DNA of 64,000 bases from Paenibacillus alvei DSM 29 (lineage in GTDB: Bacteria; Bacillota; Bacilli; Paenibacillales; Paenibacillaceae), in the NCBI RefSeq assembly GCF_000293805.1, contig NZ_AMBZ01000002.1:85001-149000 (forward strand), read 5' to 3'. The notes below the pieces were generated by a model. The model was not told the DNA's origin. It saw only the letters and a list, made by a program, of their open reading frames with translations, and ran no database searches. The position numbers and the translations under genes were made by a program. Positions 8,686-19,298 of the stretch are shown piece by piece (position 1 is the stretch's first letter; the number at the start of each line of letters is the position of its first letter).

Positions 8686-10455
8686 ATGTTACTCGAAGCT
8701 ATTTATCACCGTCCGAAGCAAAACTGGGCTTATGCGTATGACCGTAAGACAATCCATGTGCGTATCCGTACGAAAAAGAATGATGTTGAGCGTGCTGCCG
8801 TTTATTTTGTGGACAAGTTCGATTGCGAAGGCGGTATTGGTAGAGCGGATATCGTTCCGATGACATGCTTGTATCAGGATGAGCTGTTCGATTATTGGCA
8901 AGCAGAGGTTGTTCCTCCATTCCACGCCATTAAGCTGGAATCCGGTACAGAGCACGTATGGATGACAGAGCGCGGATTCCAAGAGGAGGATCCAGTTCCT
9001 GCGCATCGATGGTTCGAGTATCCATTTTTGAATCCGGCAGATATCTTCACTCCCCCAGCATGGGTGAAGGATGCGGTATTCTATCAAATCTTCCCTGAGC
9101 GTTTTGCAAACGGAGATACGAGCAATGATCCCGAAGGTGTGCTGCCATGGGGCGGAGAACCAAAGCCGGATAATTACTTCGGCGGGGACTTGCAAGGGGT
9201 TATTGATCACTTAGATCATTTGGAGAAGCTGGGAATTACTGCGATTTACTTTACGCCGATCTTTGAGGCGACTACGAATCACAAGTATGATACGAAAAAT
9301 TACATGCAGGTCGATCCTCATTTTGGCTCAAACGAAAAGCTGAAAGAGTTGGTTAAAGCCTGCCATGGTCGCGGCATTCGCGTGCTGCTTGATGCCGTGT
9401 TCAATCATAGCGGTTATGCGTTCGAACCTTATCGGGATGTGCTGGAAAAAGGGGAACAGTCCGGTTACAAAGACTGGTTCCATGTTCGCCAGTTCCCGTT
9501 AGAGGTCGTTGACGGCATACCAACATTCGATACGTTTGCCTTTACGCCAATGATGCCGAAGCTGAACACGGAAAATCCGGAAGTGAAGAAGTATTTGCTA
9601 GAAGTTGCACGCTACTGGATCGAAGAAGTGGGCATCGATGGCTGGAGATTGGACGTAGCTAATGAAGTAGATCACCAGTTCTGGCGTGAATTCCGCCAAA
9701 CGGTGAAAGCTGTGAATCCAGACGCCTATATTTTAGGCGAGATGTTCCATGAAGGCATGATGTGGCTGCAGGGCGACCAATTTGACGCCGTCATGAACTA
9801 TCCGTTCACATATGCGATGCATGATTTCTTTGCTGAAGAAAAGGTAGACGGCTTGCAGTTCTCACAAGCGATTCAGCATCAGTTGGCAAGCTATCCGCAG
9901 CAAGCAAACGAAGTGATGTTCAACCTGCTCGACAGCCATGATACGACTCGCCTGCTTACGCTGTGCGGCGGCGACAAGCGCAAAATGAAGCTTGCTGCCT
10001 TGTTCCAGCTTACGTTCCTCGGTACACCGTGCATCTATTACGGTGATGAAGTAGGTTTGGACGGCGGTCATGATCCAGGCTGTCGCAAATGCATGGAATG
10101 GGATGTATCGAAGCAGGATCAAGATCTGCTGAGCTTCTATCAGGGCGCAATTGCGCTTCGCCATGCCAATGCTGCGCTTCGTACGGGAAGCTTCCGCTTT
10201 ATCCATGCAGTAGACAGTGATCGTGTAATCGCGTATGAACGTACTGATGAAAGCGGACGTTGGCTCTTCGTGTTGAATGCATCTGAAGAGAAGCGTACGG
10301 TGCATGTAGCAGCATTCGATGGTTGCGAAGGATATTGGATGGACGTTGCGCTGATCAGTGATGAAGCTAGCCGTGATGGGGTTCAAGGTTCTAGCACAGG
10401 GTTGCAGGTTGAGGTTGAAGGCATGAGCTGGAGGATTTTGAAGCTGGAGAATTAA
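8686..10455 (+). CDS. Neopullulanase / cyclomaltodextrinase / maltogenic amylase (GH13_20)
   Basis: This 589-residue cytoplasmic enzyme has an N-terminal CBM34-type beta domain (about 1-120) followed by a GH13 barrel and a C-terminal beta domain. The catalytic set is visible: DAVFNHSG (about 236-243), GWRLDVANE with nucleophile Asp323, GEMFH with Glu352 and LLDSHDTTR with Asp419. Enzymes of this build hydrolyse cyclodextrins, pullulan and short maltodextrins inside the cell. The ATG at 8686 has GGGAGG seven bases upstream. It lies 163 bases after the lipoprotein amylase; no clear terminator was seen between them, so they may be cotranscribed. The three activities named cannot be separated by sequence alone. 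Confidence 0.92.
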   Translation: MLLEAIYHRPKQNWAYAYDRKTIHVRIRTKKNDVERAAVYFVDKFDCEGGIGRADIVPMTCLYQDELFDYWQAEVVPPFHAIKLESGTEHVWMTERGFQEEDPVPAHRWFEYPFLNPADIFTPPAWVKDAVFYQIFPERFANGDTSNDPEGVLPWGGEPKPDNYFGGDLQGVIDHLDHLEKLGITAIYFTPIFEATTNHKYDTKNYMQVDPHFGSNEKLKELVKACHGRGIRVLLDAVFNHSGYAFEPYRDVLEKGEQSGYKDWFHVRQFPLEVVDGIPTFDTFAFTPMMPKLNTENPEVKKYLLEVARYWIEEVGIDGWRLDVANEVDHQFWREFRQTVKAVNPDAYILGEMFHEGMMWLQGDQFDAVMNYPFTYAMHDFFAEEKVDGLQFSQAIQHQLASYPQQANEVMFNLLDSHDTTRLLTLCGGDKRKMKLAALFQLTFLGTPCIYYGDEVGLDGGHDPGCRKCMEWDVSKQDQDLLSFYQGAIALRHANAALRTGSFRFIHAVDSDRVIAYERTDESGRWLFVLNASEEKRTVHVAAFDGCEGYWMDVALISDEASRDGVQGSSTGLQVEVEGMSWRILKLEN

Positions 10456-10504
10456 TTTATGATTTGAAGTCGCAATTTGCTAGTTTAACCCGCAAGAAAT
10501 CTAG

Positions 10505-10532
10505 TTGCTTGGAATAAATTATGATATATTCA
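10505..10532 (+). promoter_or_regulatory. Possible promoter of the holin-like toxin gene
   Basis: TTGCTT (10505-10510) and TATTCA (10527-10532) are 16 bases apart. The -10 is poor; TATATT at 10525-10530 is closer to consensus but then the spacer is only 14. A promoter is expected here from the module layout, but the boxes are weak. Confidence 0.35.
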
Positions 10533-10558
10533 TAACAACACAATAATGGCTTATGGGC

Positions 10559-10583
10559 GGTTGGCTAGTCTCCTTCAAAGGAG
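10559..10583 (+). promoter_or_regulatory. Toxin leader: end-pairing segment and hairpin hiding the ribosome site
   Basis: CTCCT (10570-10574) and AGGAG (10579-10583) form a hairpin with a four-base loop that buries the toxin Shine-Dalgarno sequence. Just upstream, GGTTGGCT (10559-10566) is perfectly complementary to AGCCAACC (10731-10738) directly after the toxin stop codon, allowing the two ends of the message to pair. Both features are known from Fst/TxpA-type toxin mRNAs. Confidence 0.6.
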
Positions 10584-10592
10584 GTGATGCCA

Positions 10593-10730
10593 GTGAGCGT
10601 ATTTGAAGCATTGAGTCTAATGTTCCTTTTCGGGATGTTCATTCTTGCTTTGCTCACCTACTTAAAGAAAAGTAGACCGCCCTCTCGCAAAGGTATGCGG
10701 TCTACTCCAGTAGATTGCTCACTTCGTTAA
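10593..10730 (+). CDS. Putative holin-like type I toxin (TxpA/BsrG/Hol_Tox type)
   Basis: This 45-residue peptide begins VSVFEALSLMFLFGMFILAL. It has one membrane helix (about residues 5-24), a LTYLKKS boundary and a basic tail. The VFEALSLM...FG.FIL.LLTY pattern is that of the putative holin-like toxins of Firmicutes type I toxin-antitoxin systems, which insert in the membrane and depolarise it. The GTG at 10593 lies 8 bases after AAAGGAGG; an ATG at 10587 is only 3 bases from that site and is less likely. The leader can hide the ribosome site, and an antisense transcription unit overlaps the 3' half of the gene (10663-10801). It sits between the amylolytic genes and ligA. The family call rests on the peptide pattern plus the RNA architecture. 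Confidence 0.8.
   Translation: MSVFEALSLMFLFGMFILALLTYLKKSRPPSRKGMRSTPVDCSLR
10661..10706 (-). terminator. Terminator of the antisense RNA, inside the toxin ORF
   Basis: AGTAGACCGC (10671-10680) and GCGGTCTACT (10697-10706) form a perfect 10-bp stem with a 16-base loop. On the minus strand the stem is followed by TTTCTTTAAG (10670-10661). The asymmetric T tail shows it ends leftward transcription. Confidence 0.65.
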
Positions 10731-10801
10731 AGCCAACCACTCATTGAGCGGTTATTGTGGGAAGAAGGTCGCAGTTACCGCTGCGATCTTCTTTTTATTA
10801 T
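10663..10801 (-). ncRNA. Predicted antisense RNA antitoxin (RatA-like) of the holin-like toxin
   Basis: A minus-strand promoter (10808-10836) would start an RNA near 10801. A hairpin with a T-rich tail (10661-10706) would end it near 10663, giving about 140 nt. The RNA would be fully complementary to the toxin message from its terminator into the second half of the coding region, including the AGCCAACC segment that pairs with the toxin mRNA 5' end. This is the layout of TxpA/RatA and BsrG/SR4. No transcript is known; the call is from promoter, terminator and overlap. Confidence 0.65.
10762..10799 (+). terminator. Terminator of the toxin mRNA
   Basis: AAGAAGGTCGCAG (10762-10774) pairs with CTGCGATCTTCTT (10781-10793) with one G-U pair and a six-base loop, followed by a T-rich tail to 10799. 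Confidence 0.85.
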
Positions 10802-10807
10802 ACGCAA

Positions 10808-10836
10808 ATTGTAGCATACATATTCTTACTGTTCAA
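10808..10836 (-). promoter_or_regulatory. Promoter of the antisense RNA
   Basis: On the minus strand -35 TTGAAC (10836-10831) and -10 TACAAT (10813-10808) are separated by 17 bases. Five of six -10 positions and four of six -35 positions match sigma-A consensus. Confidence 0.7.
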
Positions 10837-10967
10837 TAATGCGATGGTGAATCCGGTTCTTGATGAAGCAATGTCCGAATGTAAGACGTATAGTGGCGCA
10901 TTACTGATGTAGTTTCTGTTATGCTGCTCATCAGTTTCTAATCCAGTTGCTTCTCCAATTATCTCGA

Positions 10968-13040
<2,073 letters not shown>

Positions 13041-13068
13041 TCAAATCATTCTATTTGGGTAATATACA

Positions 13069-15519
13069 TTATACTTTGTTAACCGGAGCAAAAGCAGCCA
13101 ACAGTCGCTTTACACCCACCGGCGCTGGGAAGGCAATTTGCAATTCTGTATCTGTTCCCTCTCCCTTTACCGATACGATCACACCTACGCCCCATTTCGC
13201 ATGGGACACTTTGTCCCCTGGCTGATAGTCTCCAGCTTGGGCACCCGCTTGCTTCACCTTTTCTGCTGCTGATGTTACAGTCACACTTGAGCCGCTGCTT
13301 GCGGTTGTTTTTCCTGCTCCCGCTCCGCCGGCTGCACGCCATCCAGTCTGAGCGGTACTGCCTATGCCTTTCGTGCCAGGCGCTTGTGTGCCACCGCCAC
13401 CAGAATAACCGAGTCCTCGCCCTCCATATGATGCAGAAGTAGCATTACGGCCATAACGATCGAAGCGGCCATAACGTGTGCCCTCCGGCGTAGCATCTTC
13501 TTTCACTTCATCTGGAATTTCCTCAAGAAAGCGAGAAGGAGGGTTGGCATTTGTTCGTCCAAACAAGGTACGTGTGCGTGCACAGGTAAGGAATAATTGC
13601 TTCTCTGCACGAGTTATACCTACGTACGCCAATCGACGTTCTTCCTCCAACTCCTCATTGTCGCTGAAAGCACGGCTGTGCGGGAACACGCCCTCTTCCA
13701 TACCTATGATGAAGACGACTGGGAATTCCAATCCCTTCGCACTGTGCATCGTCATCAGGATAACGGCATCTTCCTGCTCGTTGCCTTCCTCGTCGTTCAT
13801 GGAATCGATATCTGCGATCAGTGCAAGATCGGTCAGGAACGAAATCAAGGACTTGTCCTCATTGCGCTGCTCGAATTCCTGCGTAACCGACAAGAACTCG
13901 TCGATATTCTCAAGGCGCGCCTTCGATTCCAGCGTATTCTCGCGCTGCAGCTCCAGCTTGTACTCGGATAGTTCGAGCATTTTCTCCGTTAATTCCGTAA
14001 CGGATAAATACTCCACCATGTGATTTAAATTATCGATAATCGCACGGAACTCGCGCAGTGCGCCCTTGGTTTTCGGCGAAATATCCAAATCGTCCATGTC
14101 GGCGATTACTTTCATCATCGATGTGCCGCGAGTTGCCGCTGCTTCAGCCAGCTTATTCATCGTTGTGGCCCCAATGCCCCGCTTCGGCACATTCACAACA
14201 CGCTCTAAGCTGATATCATCGTCCATGTTCGAAATGAGACGCAAATACGCAAGCAAGTCCTTAATCTCTTTGCGATCATAGAACTTAACGCCGCCTACGA
14301 TCTGGTACGGAATATCCGACTTAATCAGAATTTCCTCGATGACACGGGATTGCGCATTCGTCCGATACAATATCGCATGGTCGGCGTAATGCTTGTTCGC
14401 CATATGGTTCTTTTTAATCTCAGAAGTTACGAAGTAACCCTCATCATGCTCTGTATCCGCCTGATAGAGCTTAATCTTCTCTCCCTCACCAGCTTCTGTC
14501 CACAGCTTCTTCGGCTTGCGGCCAGCGTTCAGCTTAATGACGCCATTCGCGGCATTCAGGATATTGGAGGTTGAGCGATAGTTCTGCTCCAGCATAATCG
14601 TCGTAGCCTTCGGGTAGTCACTCTCGAAGTTCAAAATGTTTGTAATGTCGGCGCCGCGCCAGCGATAAATCGACTGGTCACTGTCCCCGACGACGCAAAT
14701 GTTCTGATGCTGATCAGCCAGCATCCGGCACAGCATATATTGCGCACGGTTCGTATCTTGATACTCATCGACGTGAATGTATTTGAATTTTTTCTGATAG
14801 AAATCCAATACTTCCGGCACGTCCTTGAACAATTGAATCGTCGACATGATCAGATCGTCGAAATCGAGCGAGTTGTTGCTCTTCAAACGCTTCTGGTACA
14901 TCGCATATACCTTGGCTACAATTCCATCAAAATGGTCGCCAATCTTCTGCTCGAAGCGACTTGGCGTCAGCAATTCGTTCTTCGCTGTACTAATTGCAGC
15001 TTGTACCGCACGTGGATCGAATTTTTTCGTATCCAGATTCAATTCCTTCATGCATCCGCGAATAACGGACAGCTGATCCCCCGAGTCAAGAATCGTAAAG
15101 TTCGAGGTGAAGCCGATGCGATCAATATCCTTGCGCAGGATACGCACACACATCGAGTGGAACGTGGATACCCAAATGTCTCTTCCATCCGGGCCAACCA
15201 GCTTGGATACACGCTCCTGCATTTCTCGTGCCGCTTTGTTCGTAAACGTAATGGCCAGAATACTCCATGGCGGCGCCTTCCTCGTAGCGATTAGGTACGC
15301 GATGCGGTGCGTTAGTACGCGTGTTTTGCCAGAGCCCGCTCCTGCCATAATGAGCAATGGCCCCTCAGTGGTTTCTACAGCTCGCCGCTGTTCAGGATTC
15401 AAGCGCTTGATAGCGTCTTGAATGTCGATGGACGCCCCAAAGTTTCCATACGTGTTCGAATACGAATTCGAGTTTGAGTTGGTGCTACCATTAGGATCCG
15501 GTCGTAAAAAATCAAACAT
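13069..15519 (-). CDS. pcrA: ATP-dependent DNA helicase PcrA (UvrD family)
   Basis: This 816-residue superfamily 1A 3'-5' helicase is used in repair and rolling-circle replication. Walker A GAGSGKT is at about 60-66; DEYQDTN (motif II), QSIYRWRGAD (motif III) and the VVFIIGMEEGVFPH and RRLAYVGITRAE motifs are all intact. It is longer than the roughly 740-residue Bacillus protein because of an Asn/Ser-rich N-terminal extension (about residues 10-28) and a Gly-rich linker near 690-760 before the conserved C-terminal tail (GDKVSHAKWGVGVIVSV), which binds RNA polymerase in PcrA proteins. ATG at 15519 with AAGGAG upstream. It lies between pcrB and ligA. Confidence 0.96.
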   Translation of the reverse strand: MFDFLRPDPNGSTNSNSNSYSNTYGNFGASIDIQDAIKRLNPEQRRAVETTEGPLLIMAGAGSGKTRVLTHRIAYLIATRKAPPWSILAITFTNKAAREMQERVSKLVGPDGRDIWVSTFHSMCVRILRKDIDRIGFTSNFTILDSGDQLSVIRGCMKELNLDTKKFDPRAVQAAISTAKNELLTPSRFEQKIGDHFDGIVAKVYAMYQKRLKSNNSLDFDDLIMSTIQLFKDVPEVLDFYQKKFKYIHVDEYQDTNRAQYMLCRMLADQHQNICVVGDSDQSIYRWRGADITNILNFESDYPKATTIMLEQNYRSTSNILNAANGVIKLNAGRKPKKLWTEAGEGEKIKLYQADTEHDEGYFVTSEIKKNHMANKHYADHAILYRTNAQSRVIEEILIKSDIPYQIVGGVKFYDRKEIKDLLAYLRLISNMDDDISLERVVNVPKRGIGATTMNKLAEAAATRGTSMMKVIADMDDLDISPKTKGALREFRAIIDNLNHMVEYLSVTELTEKMLELSEYKLELQRENTLESKARLENIDEFLSVTQEFEQRNEDKSLISFLTDLALIADIDSMNDEEGNEQEDAVILMTMHSAKGLEFPVVFIIGMEEGVFPHSRAFSDNEELEEERRLAYVGITRAEKQLFLTCARTRTLFGRTNANPPSRFLEEIPDEVKEDATPEGTRYGRFDRYGRNATSASYGGRGLGYSGGGGTQAPGTKGIGSTAQTGWRAAGGAGAGKTTASSGSSVTVTSAAEKVKQAGAQAGDYQPGDKVSHAKWGVGVIVSVKGEGTDTELQIAFPAPVGVKRLLAAFAPVNKV

Positions 15520-15612
15520 AATGTGTGCAGTCTCCTTTCTGCAGTTATCTGAAATAAGTCGTATATGGTCTATTTTTAGATGTCAGCAAACTTTAACTTA
15601 ATGGTCAACAAA

Positions 15613-16326
15613 CTATAACTTTAAATTTGTTTCTTTTACCGCTTGAACAGTTGCGAGGGCTGCTTCCAAGTCGTCATAAACGACATTGCCCACAACTACT
15701 GTGTTAGCTGCGGCAGCAGCCGCTTGAGCTTGTTCTATCGTACGAATGCCGCCGCCATAGAACAGTTGCGCATGGCTTAGTGAGCTTTTTACCTTCTTCA
15801 CAAGCTCCATATCGCCAAACATGCCGCTGTACTCTGCATAGATGACGGGAAGACGCATCAGCCTGTCCCCTGCTTGTGCGTATGCTGCTGCTGCTGCAGG
15901 AGACAACTGCGTATCTGCTTCCGTTATCTTTGCCGCTGTTGCATCAGGATTCAAAATGATATACCCTTCTGGGATTAACAGATCCCACGGGATCATATAA
16001 CCATATTGCTGTATAGCTTCCCGATGTTGACCAACGAGCCAATTCGCATTTTTCGTGTTCAATACCATCGGAATCATATAGGCATCAAAACCGGGCACAA
16101 CCGCATCCAATTCGGACACTTCGAGGACGGCAGGCAGCTCGTACCGCCGAATGCGGGACATAAGGTCTACCGTGTTCTCGAAAGTGACCCCGCTTGATCC
16201 CCCGACCATTATCGCATCTGTTCCTGATAAACATACACGATCCAGCGCCTCATCGCCAATTTCTTTGTCCGGGTCAAGCTTGAATACGTGCCGCCAGTCA
16301 TCTATTGGTTGTAAAGGCGTCTTCAC
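15613..16326 (-). CDS. pcrB: Heptaprenylglyceryl phosphate synthase PcrB
   Basis: This 237-residue TIM-barrel prenyltransferase joins glycerol-1-phosphate to heptaprenyl diphosphate. Seen are WRHVFKLDPDKEI at the start, GTDAIMVGGSSGVT, IPMVLNTKN, YIILNPDATAA, EYSGMFGD and the phosphate-binding end YGGGIRT...GNVVYDD. The GTG at 16326 is preferred over the ATG at 16359 because GGAGG lies nine bases upstream of it and the family begins near this point. It is the first gene of the pcrB-pcrA-ligA unit; its stop is 93 bases before the pcrA start. Confidence 0.93.
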   Translation of the reverse strand: MKTPLQPIDDWRHVFKLDPDKEIGDEALDRVCLSGTDAIMVGGSSGVTFENTVDLMSRIRRYELPAVLEVSELDAVVPGFDAYMIPMVLNTKNANWLVGQHREAIQQYGYMIPWDLLIPEGYIILNPDATAAKITEADTQLSPAAAAAYAQAGDRLMRLPVIYAEYSGMFGDMELVKKVKSSLSHAQLFYGGGIRTIEQAQAAAAAANTVVVGNVVYDDLEAALATVQAVKETNLKL

Positions 16327-16559
16327 GTTGCGTTTCCTCCAGGTCTGCCGCTCATGCATGTGAGTGGTACGTTGAGCGACCTTAATTTTAAAGTTCTATA
16401 TTGTAGTGTACCAGAAATATGCCTAGGGGTGGAGGGAAATGGGTGCCATATATGAGGCTGAGAGATAAGAGCGAATAGAATGTATGTTCTTATTGTAATG
16501 AATGGAGGAGGAAATGTCACGGGTGAAATGATGTGTACTCTGGATATAAACACTGAGGT

Positions 16560-16685
16560 TCATTTCATCAATAAATATATAGCCCCCAAAAGGGTACACC
16601 AGAGGATGGCTCCTGTTATAAAAGAAATAATCCAACCTCTACCTACTTCAAATTGCTCGTCGTCTTTTTCATGAAACTGAGGCAT
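16560..16685 (-). CDS. Small membrane protein, 41 residues, unknown function
   Basis: An ATG frame on the minus strand encodes an acidic N-terminus (about residues 1-16) followed by one clear membrane helix, GWIISFITGAILWCTLLGAI (about 17-36), and a short tail ending in Lys41. GGGGAG lies eight bases upstream of the ATG, but it is part of the terminator-like stem at 16686-16731. It lies 233 bases upstream of pcrB in the same direction and could be its leader gene. No family is recognised. The composition looks like a real single-span protein, but without homologues this remains a prediction. Confidence 0.5.
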   Translation of the reverse strand: MPQFHEKDDEQFEVGRGWIISFITGAILWCTLLGAIYLLMK

Positions 16686-16731
16686 AAAAACAACTCCCCA
16701 AATGTGAAATATATTCACAGTGTGGGGAGTT
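16686..16731 (-). terminator. Terminator at the downstream end of the glycan cluster
   Basis: AACTCCCCA (16692-16700) pairs with TGGGGAGTT (16723-16731), with an inner TGTGAA/TTCACA stem. The minus-strand tail is TTGTTTTT. It lies 60 bases beyond the stop of the last glycosyltransferase gene. The tail runs directly into the ATG of the 41-residue ORF. Confidence 0.8.
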
Positions 16732-16791
16732 TGTGTCTAAGTTTAAACTCAAAAATTTTTATAAATACGTTTTGTAATCTGGATACTTATT

Positions 16792-17784
16792 TTATTCTAT
16801 TTCTCTAGTAATTGCGACCTCACTGTTACCGCTATGTAAATCTATTTTCTTATTACTAAGATTAATGACCTCGCGTACAAGATAGAGCGGTCTCCTCTTG
16901 GTTTCATTATAGATACGACCAATATATTCCCCAATAACGCCAAGAGTTATTAACTGAACTCCACCAAAAAATAATATCGCTACCATTAGTGAGGGGTAGC
17001 CTGGAACTGGATTACCTCCAACTAAAGTAGATACGATCATAAAGCCTGCATAAATTAATGCCAGAATTGATATAGCGAAGCCTAAATACATTGCAATCTG
17101 TAACGGTGCAAAACTAAATGATGTTATACCTTCAATTGCAAAATTCCATAACTTCCAGTAGTTAAAGCTAGTCTTTCCGGCAAATCTGGGTTCTCGTTGA
17201 TAAATGATACTTGTTTGTCTAAATCCAACCCAGCTAAATAACCCCTTCATAAAACGATGTTGTTCCGGTAACTGATTAAGTGCATCTACAACTTGCCGGG
17301 ACATCAAACGGAAATCCCCTGTGTCTGCGGGAATATTTATTCGTGTTATTTTTTGAATAAATCGATAGAAAAGGTGGGCAGTAGCCTTTTTAACAAAAGT
17401 CTCACCTTCCCTTCTAGCACGGGTTGCGTATACAACATCATAACCTTCTTGCCATTTCTCAATAAGTTGGGGGATCAATTCCGGAGGATCCTGAAGATCA
17501 GCATCAATTGGTATAACAGCATCCCCTGTTGAGTATCTAAGTCCCGCCGTCATAGCGATTTCTTTCCCAAAATTTCTAGACAGGTCAATAACTTTTATGC
17601 GTTTATCTTTTTCTGCAATTTCTGAAATACGAGAAAGAGTTTGATCCTTACTTCCATCATTTACACATACTATTTCATATTGATAATTATTTGATTCAAG
17701 TACATTGGTAATCTTGGAATAAAAATACTCAATATTTTCTTCCTCATTGTACATTGGGACTACAATTGAAAGTTTAAATTCCAT
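16792..17784 (-). CDS. Polyprenyl-phosphate glycosyltransferase, GT2 (GtrB/DPM1-like)
   Basis: A GT2 enzyme of about 330 residues with an N-terminal catalytic domain (VVPMYNEEENI, VNDGSKDQT, DADLQDPPELI as the metal-binding DxD region) and two C-terminal membrane helices (about 230-295). Proteins of this build move a sugar from a nucleotide donor to polyprenyl phosphate, often to supply side-branch sugars outside the membrane. The ATG at 17784 opens the conserved start and has AGGGAG close upstream; the upstream in-frame ATG at 17802 lacks a ribosome site. It is the last gene of the glycan cluster before a terminator. Sugar identity is not readable. Confidence 0.88.
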   Translation of the reverse strand: MEFKLSIVVPMYNEEENIEYFYSKITNVLESNNYQYEIVCVNDGSKDQTLSRISEIAEKDKRIKVIDLSRNFGKEIAMTAGLRYSTGDAVIPIDADLQDPPELIPQLIEKWQEGYDVVYATRARREGETFVKKATAHLFYRFIQKITRINIPADTGDFRLMSRQVVDALNQLPEQHRFMKGLFSWVGFRQTSIIYQREPRFAGKTSFNYWKLWNFAIEGITSFSFAPLQIAMYLGFAISILALIYAGFMIVSTLVGGNPVPGYPSLMVAILFFGGVQLITLGVIGEYIGRIYNETKRRPLYLVREVINLSNKKIDLHSGNSEVAITREIE

Positions 17785-17805
17785 GGCTCTCCCTAGATTC
17801 ATGTT

Positions 17806-19212
17806 TTAATATGCATTTTTATTTATAAACCCATTCCAGATCGTCTTCCATATAATTTTAATATCAAATAATAAAGACCAATTTTCAATATAGAATATGT
17901 CGTAACGAATCCGTTCTTCTATAGATGTATCACCACGTAGACCGTTACTTTGTGCCCAGCCTGTAATTCCAGGACGCACATGATGTTTAACCATGTACTT
18001 CGGAATCTCTTCCTTAAACTGTTCTACGAAAAACGGCCGTTCCGGTCTAGGACCAACAATACTCATATGACCGAAAAGCACATTGAAAAATTGCGGTAGT
18101 TCATCCAAACTCGTCTTTCGAAGGAAGCTACCAAATTTCGTACGACGTGGGTCATTTTCGGTTGTCCATACCGTATCTGATGTTTTTTCTGAACTTAGCT
18201 TCATGGAGCGGAACTTATACATCATAAAGTTTCGCCGGTTGAGCCCTACCCGCTCCTGTTTAAAAATGACTGACCCAGGAGATGTCAGTTTTATGCCGAT
18301 TACAATAAACAGCATAACGGGAAATGTTAATATTATTGCAATGAGTGAAAACGCAATATCGAAAGCCCTCTTGAAAACCCGATTACGCAGCACATCGAGT
18401 GGAATATCACGCACGTTAATCATTGGCATTCCAGCAAAGTTATCAAAATAAGGCCGTGATGGCAAGTAGTCGAAAAAGTCCGGAATGATGAGTGTACGGA
18501 CACCTGCTTTTTCACAACTATCTATAATATTAGGAAACTTATGATGTGCATCAAGTGGTAGTGCCAGAATGACCTCATCAATAAGACGATCACCTAATAT
18601 TTGTTCCAAATCACTCAATGCACCTAAAATCGGTTTAAAACTTTTCGATTCCAATGTTTTCCACTCAGCGTTATCATCAAGAAATCCAATGACTTCATAA
18701 CCTAGTTCTGGATAATTTCGAAGGTTTTCATAGAAACGTTTGCCAAGTGTACCGGCACCAAGGATAAGAATGAATTGTTTATTATAACCCTTTTGCCGTA
18801 TCGAACGTAGCATAACTTTAACCGAGTATCGATAAAATATCGTACATAGAGTTGACGCCGACACAAATATCGCTAAAAACTCCCGAGAAATATGGATCTG
18901 TTTAAAGAAAAACAACAATCCCAGCAATATGAACATGCTTATAATATGTGTCTGAATGATACGTATCAACTGGTCGGCGAATCTCTTTTTTCGATGAAAA
19001 TGATACAAAGAGGACATGGCTCCTATGACAAGAACTACTCCTGCATAGACTGCCCCCCAACCGACATATGTAGAGAATGGCAACGGGGTATCATTATCAA
19101 GCCAGTTGCTCATAAATTTCAATATCCACGCGATGCCAAACGCCAACATCATCGTAATCACGTCAAAAATCATATAAATCTTCGACAAAAACCTTTGATT
19201 TTTGCGAATCAT
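17806..19212 (-). CDS. Polyprenyl-phosphate sugar-1-phosphate transferase (WsfP/WbaP-like initiating enzyme)
   Basis: This 468-residue membrane protein has four or five N-terminal helices (about 8-135), a CoA-binding-like Rossmann domain (ILILGAGTLGKRFYE, about 145-265) and a C-terminal bacterial sugar transferase domain (KRAFDIAFSLIAI...SLDELPQFFNVL...GPRPERPFFV...PGITGWAQ). It transfers a sugar phosphate to undecaprenyl phosphate as the first step of glycan synthesis. The ATG at 19212 with AAAGAGG upstream is preferred to the TTG at 19233. A sigma-A promoter is seen at 19252-19280. In Paenibacillus S-layer glycan loci this role belongs to WsfP; that identity is inferred. Confidence 0.9.
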   Translation of the reverse strand: MIRKNQRFLSKIYMIFDVITMMLAFGIAWILKFMSNWLDNDTPLPFSTYVGWGAVYAGVVLVIGAMSSLYHFHRKKRFADQLIRIIQTHIISMFILLGLLFFFKQIHISREFLAIFVSASTLCTIFYRYSVKVMLRSIRQKGYNKQFILILGAGTLGKRFYENLRNYPELGYEVIGFLDDNAEWKTLESKSFKPILGALSDLEQILGDRLIDEVILALPLDAHHKFPNIIDSCEKAGVRTLIIPDFFDYLPSRPYFDNFAGMPMINVRDIPLDVLRNRVFKRAFDIAFSLIAIILTFPVMLFIVIGIKLTSPGSVIFKQERVGLNRRNFMMYKFRSMKLSSEKTSDTVWTTENDPRRTKFGSFLRKTSLDELPQFFNVLFGHMSIVGPRPERPFFVEQFKEEIPKYMVKHHVRPGITGWAQSNGLRGDTSIEERIRYDIFYIENWSLLFDIKIIWKTIWNGFINKNAY

Positions 19213-19251
19213 TGTGTAAACCTCTTTTTCCAAGGATGTAGTGGCACATCC

Positions 19252-19280
19252 ATTATACTAGAAATGAACGTTTAAGTTAA
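19252..19280 (-). promoter_or_regulatory. Internal promoter before the initiating sugar transferase gene
   Basis: On the minus strand -35 TTAACT (19280-19275) and a perfect -10 TATAAT (19257-19252) are 17 bases apart. This would let the initiating transferase and the last glycosyltransferase be transcribed apart from the rest of the cluster. Confidence 0.6.
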
Positions 19281-19298
19281 GATGAAAGGGTACGATTG

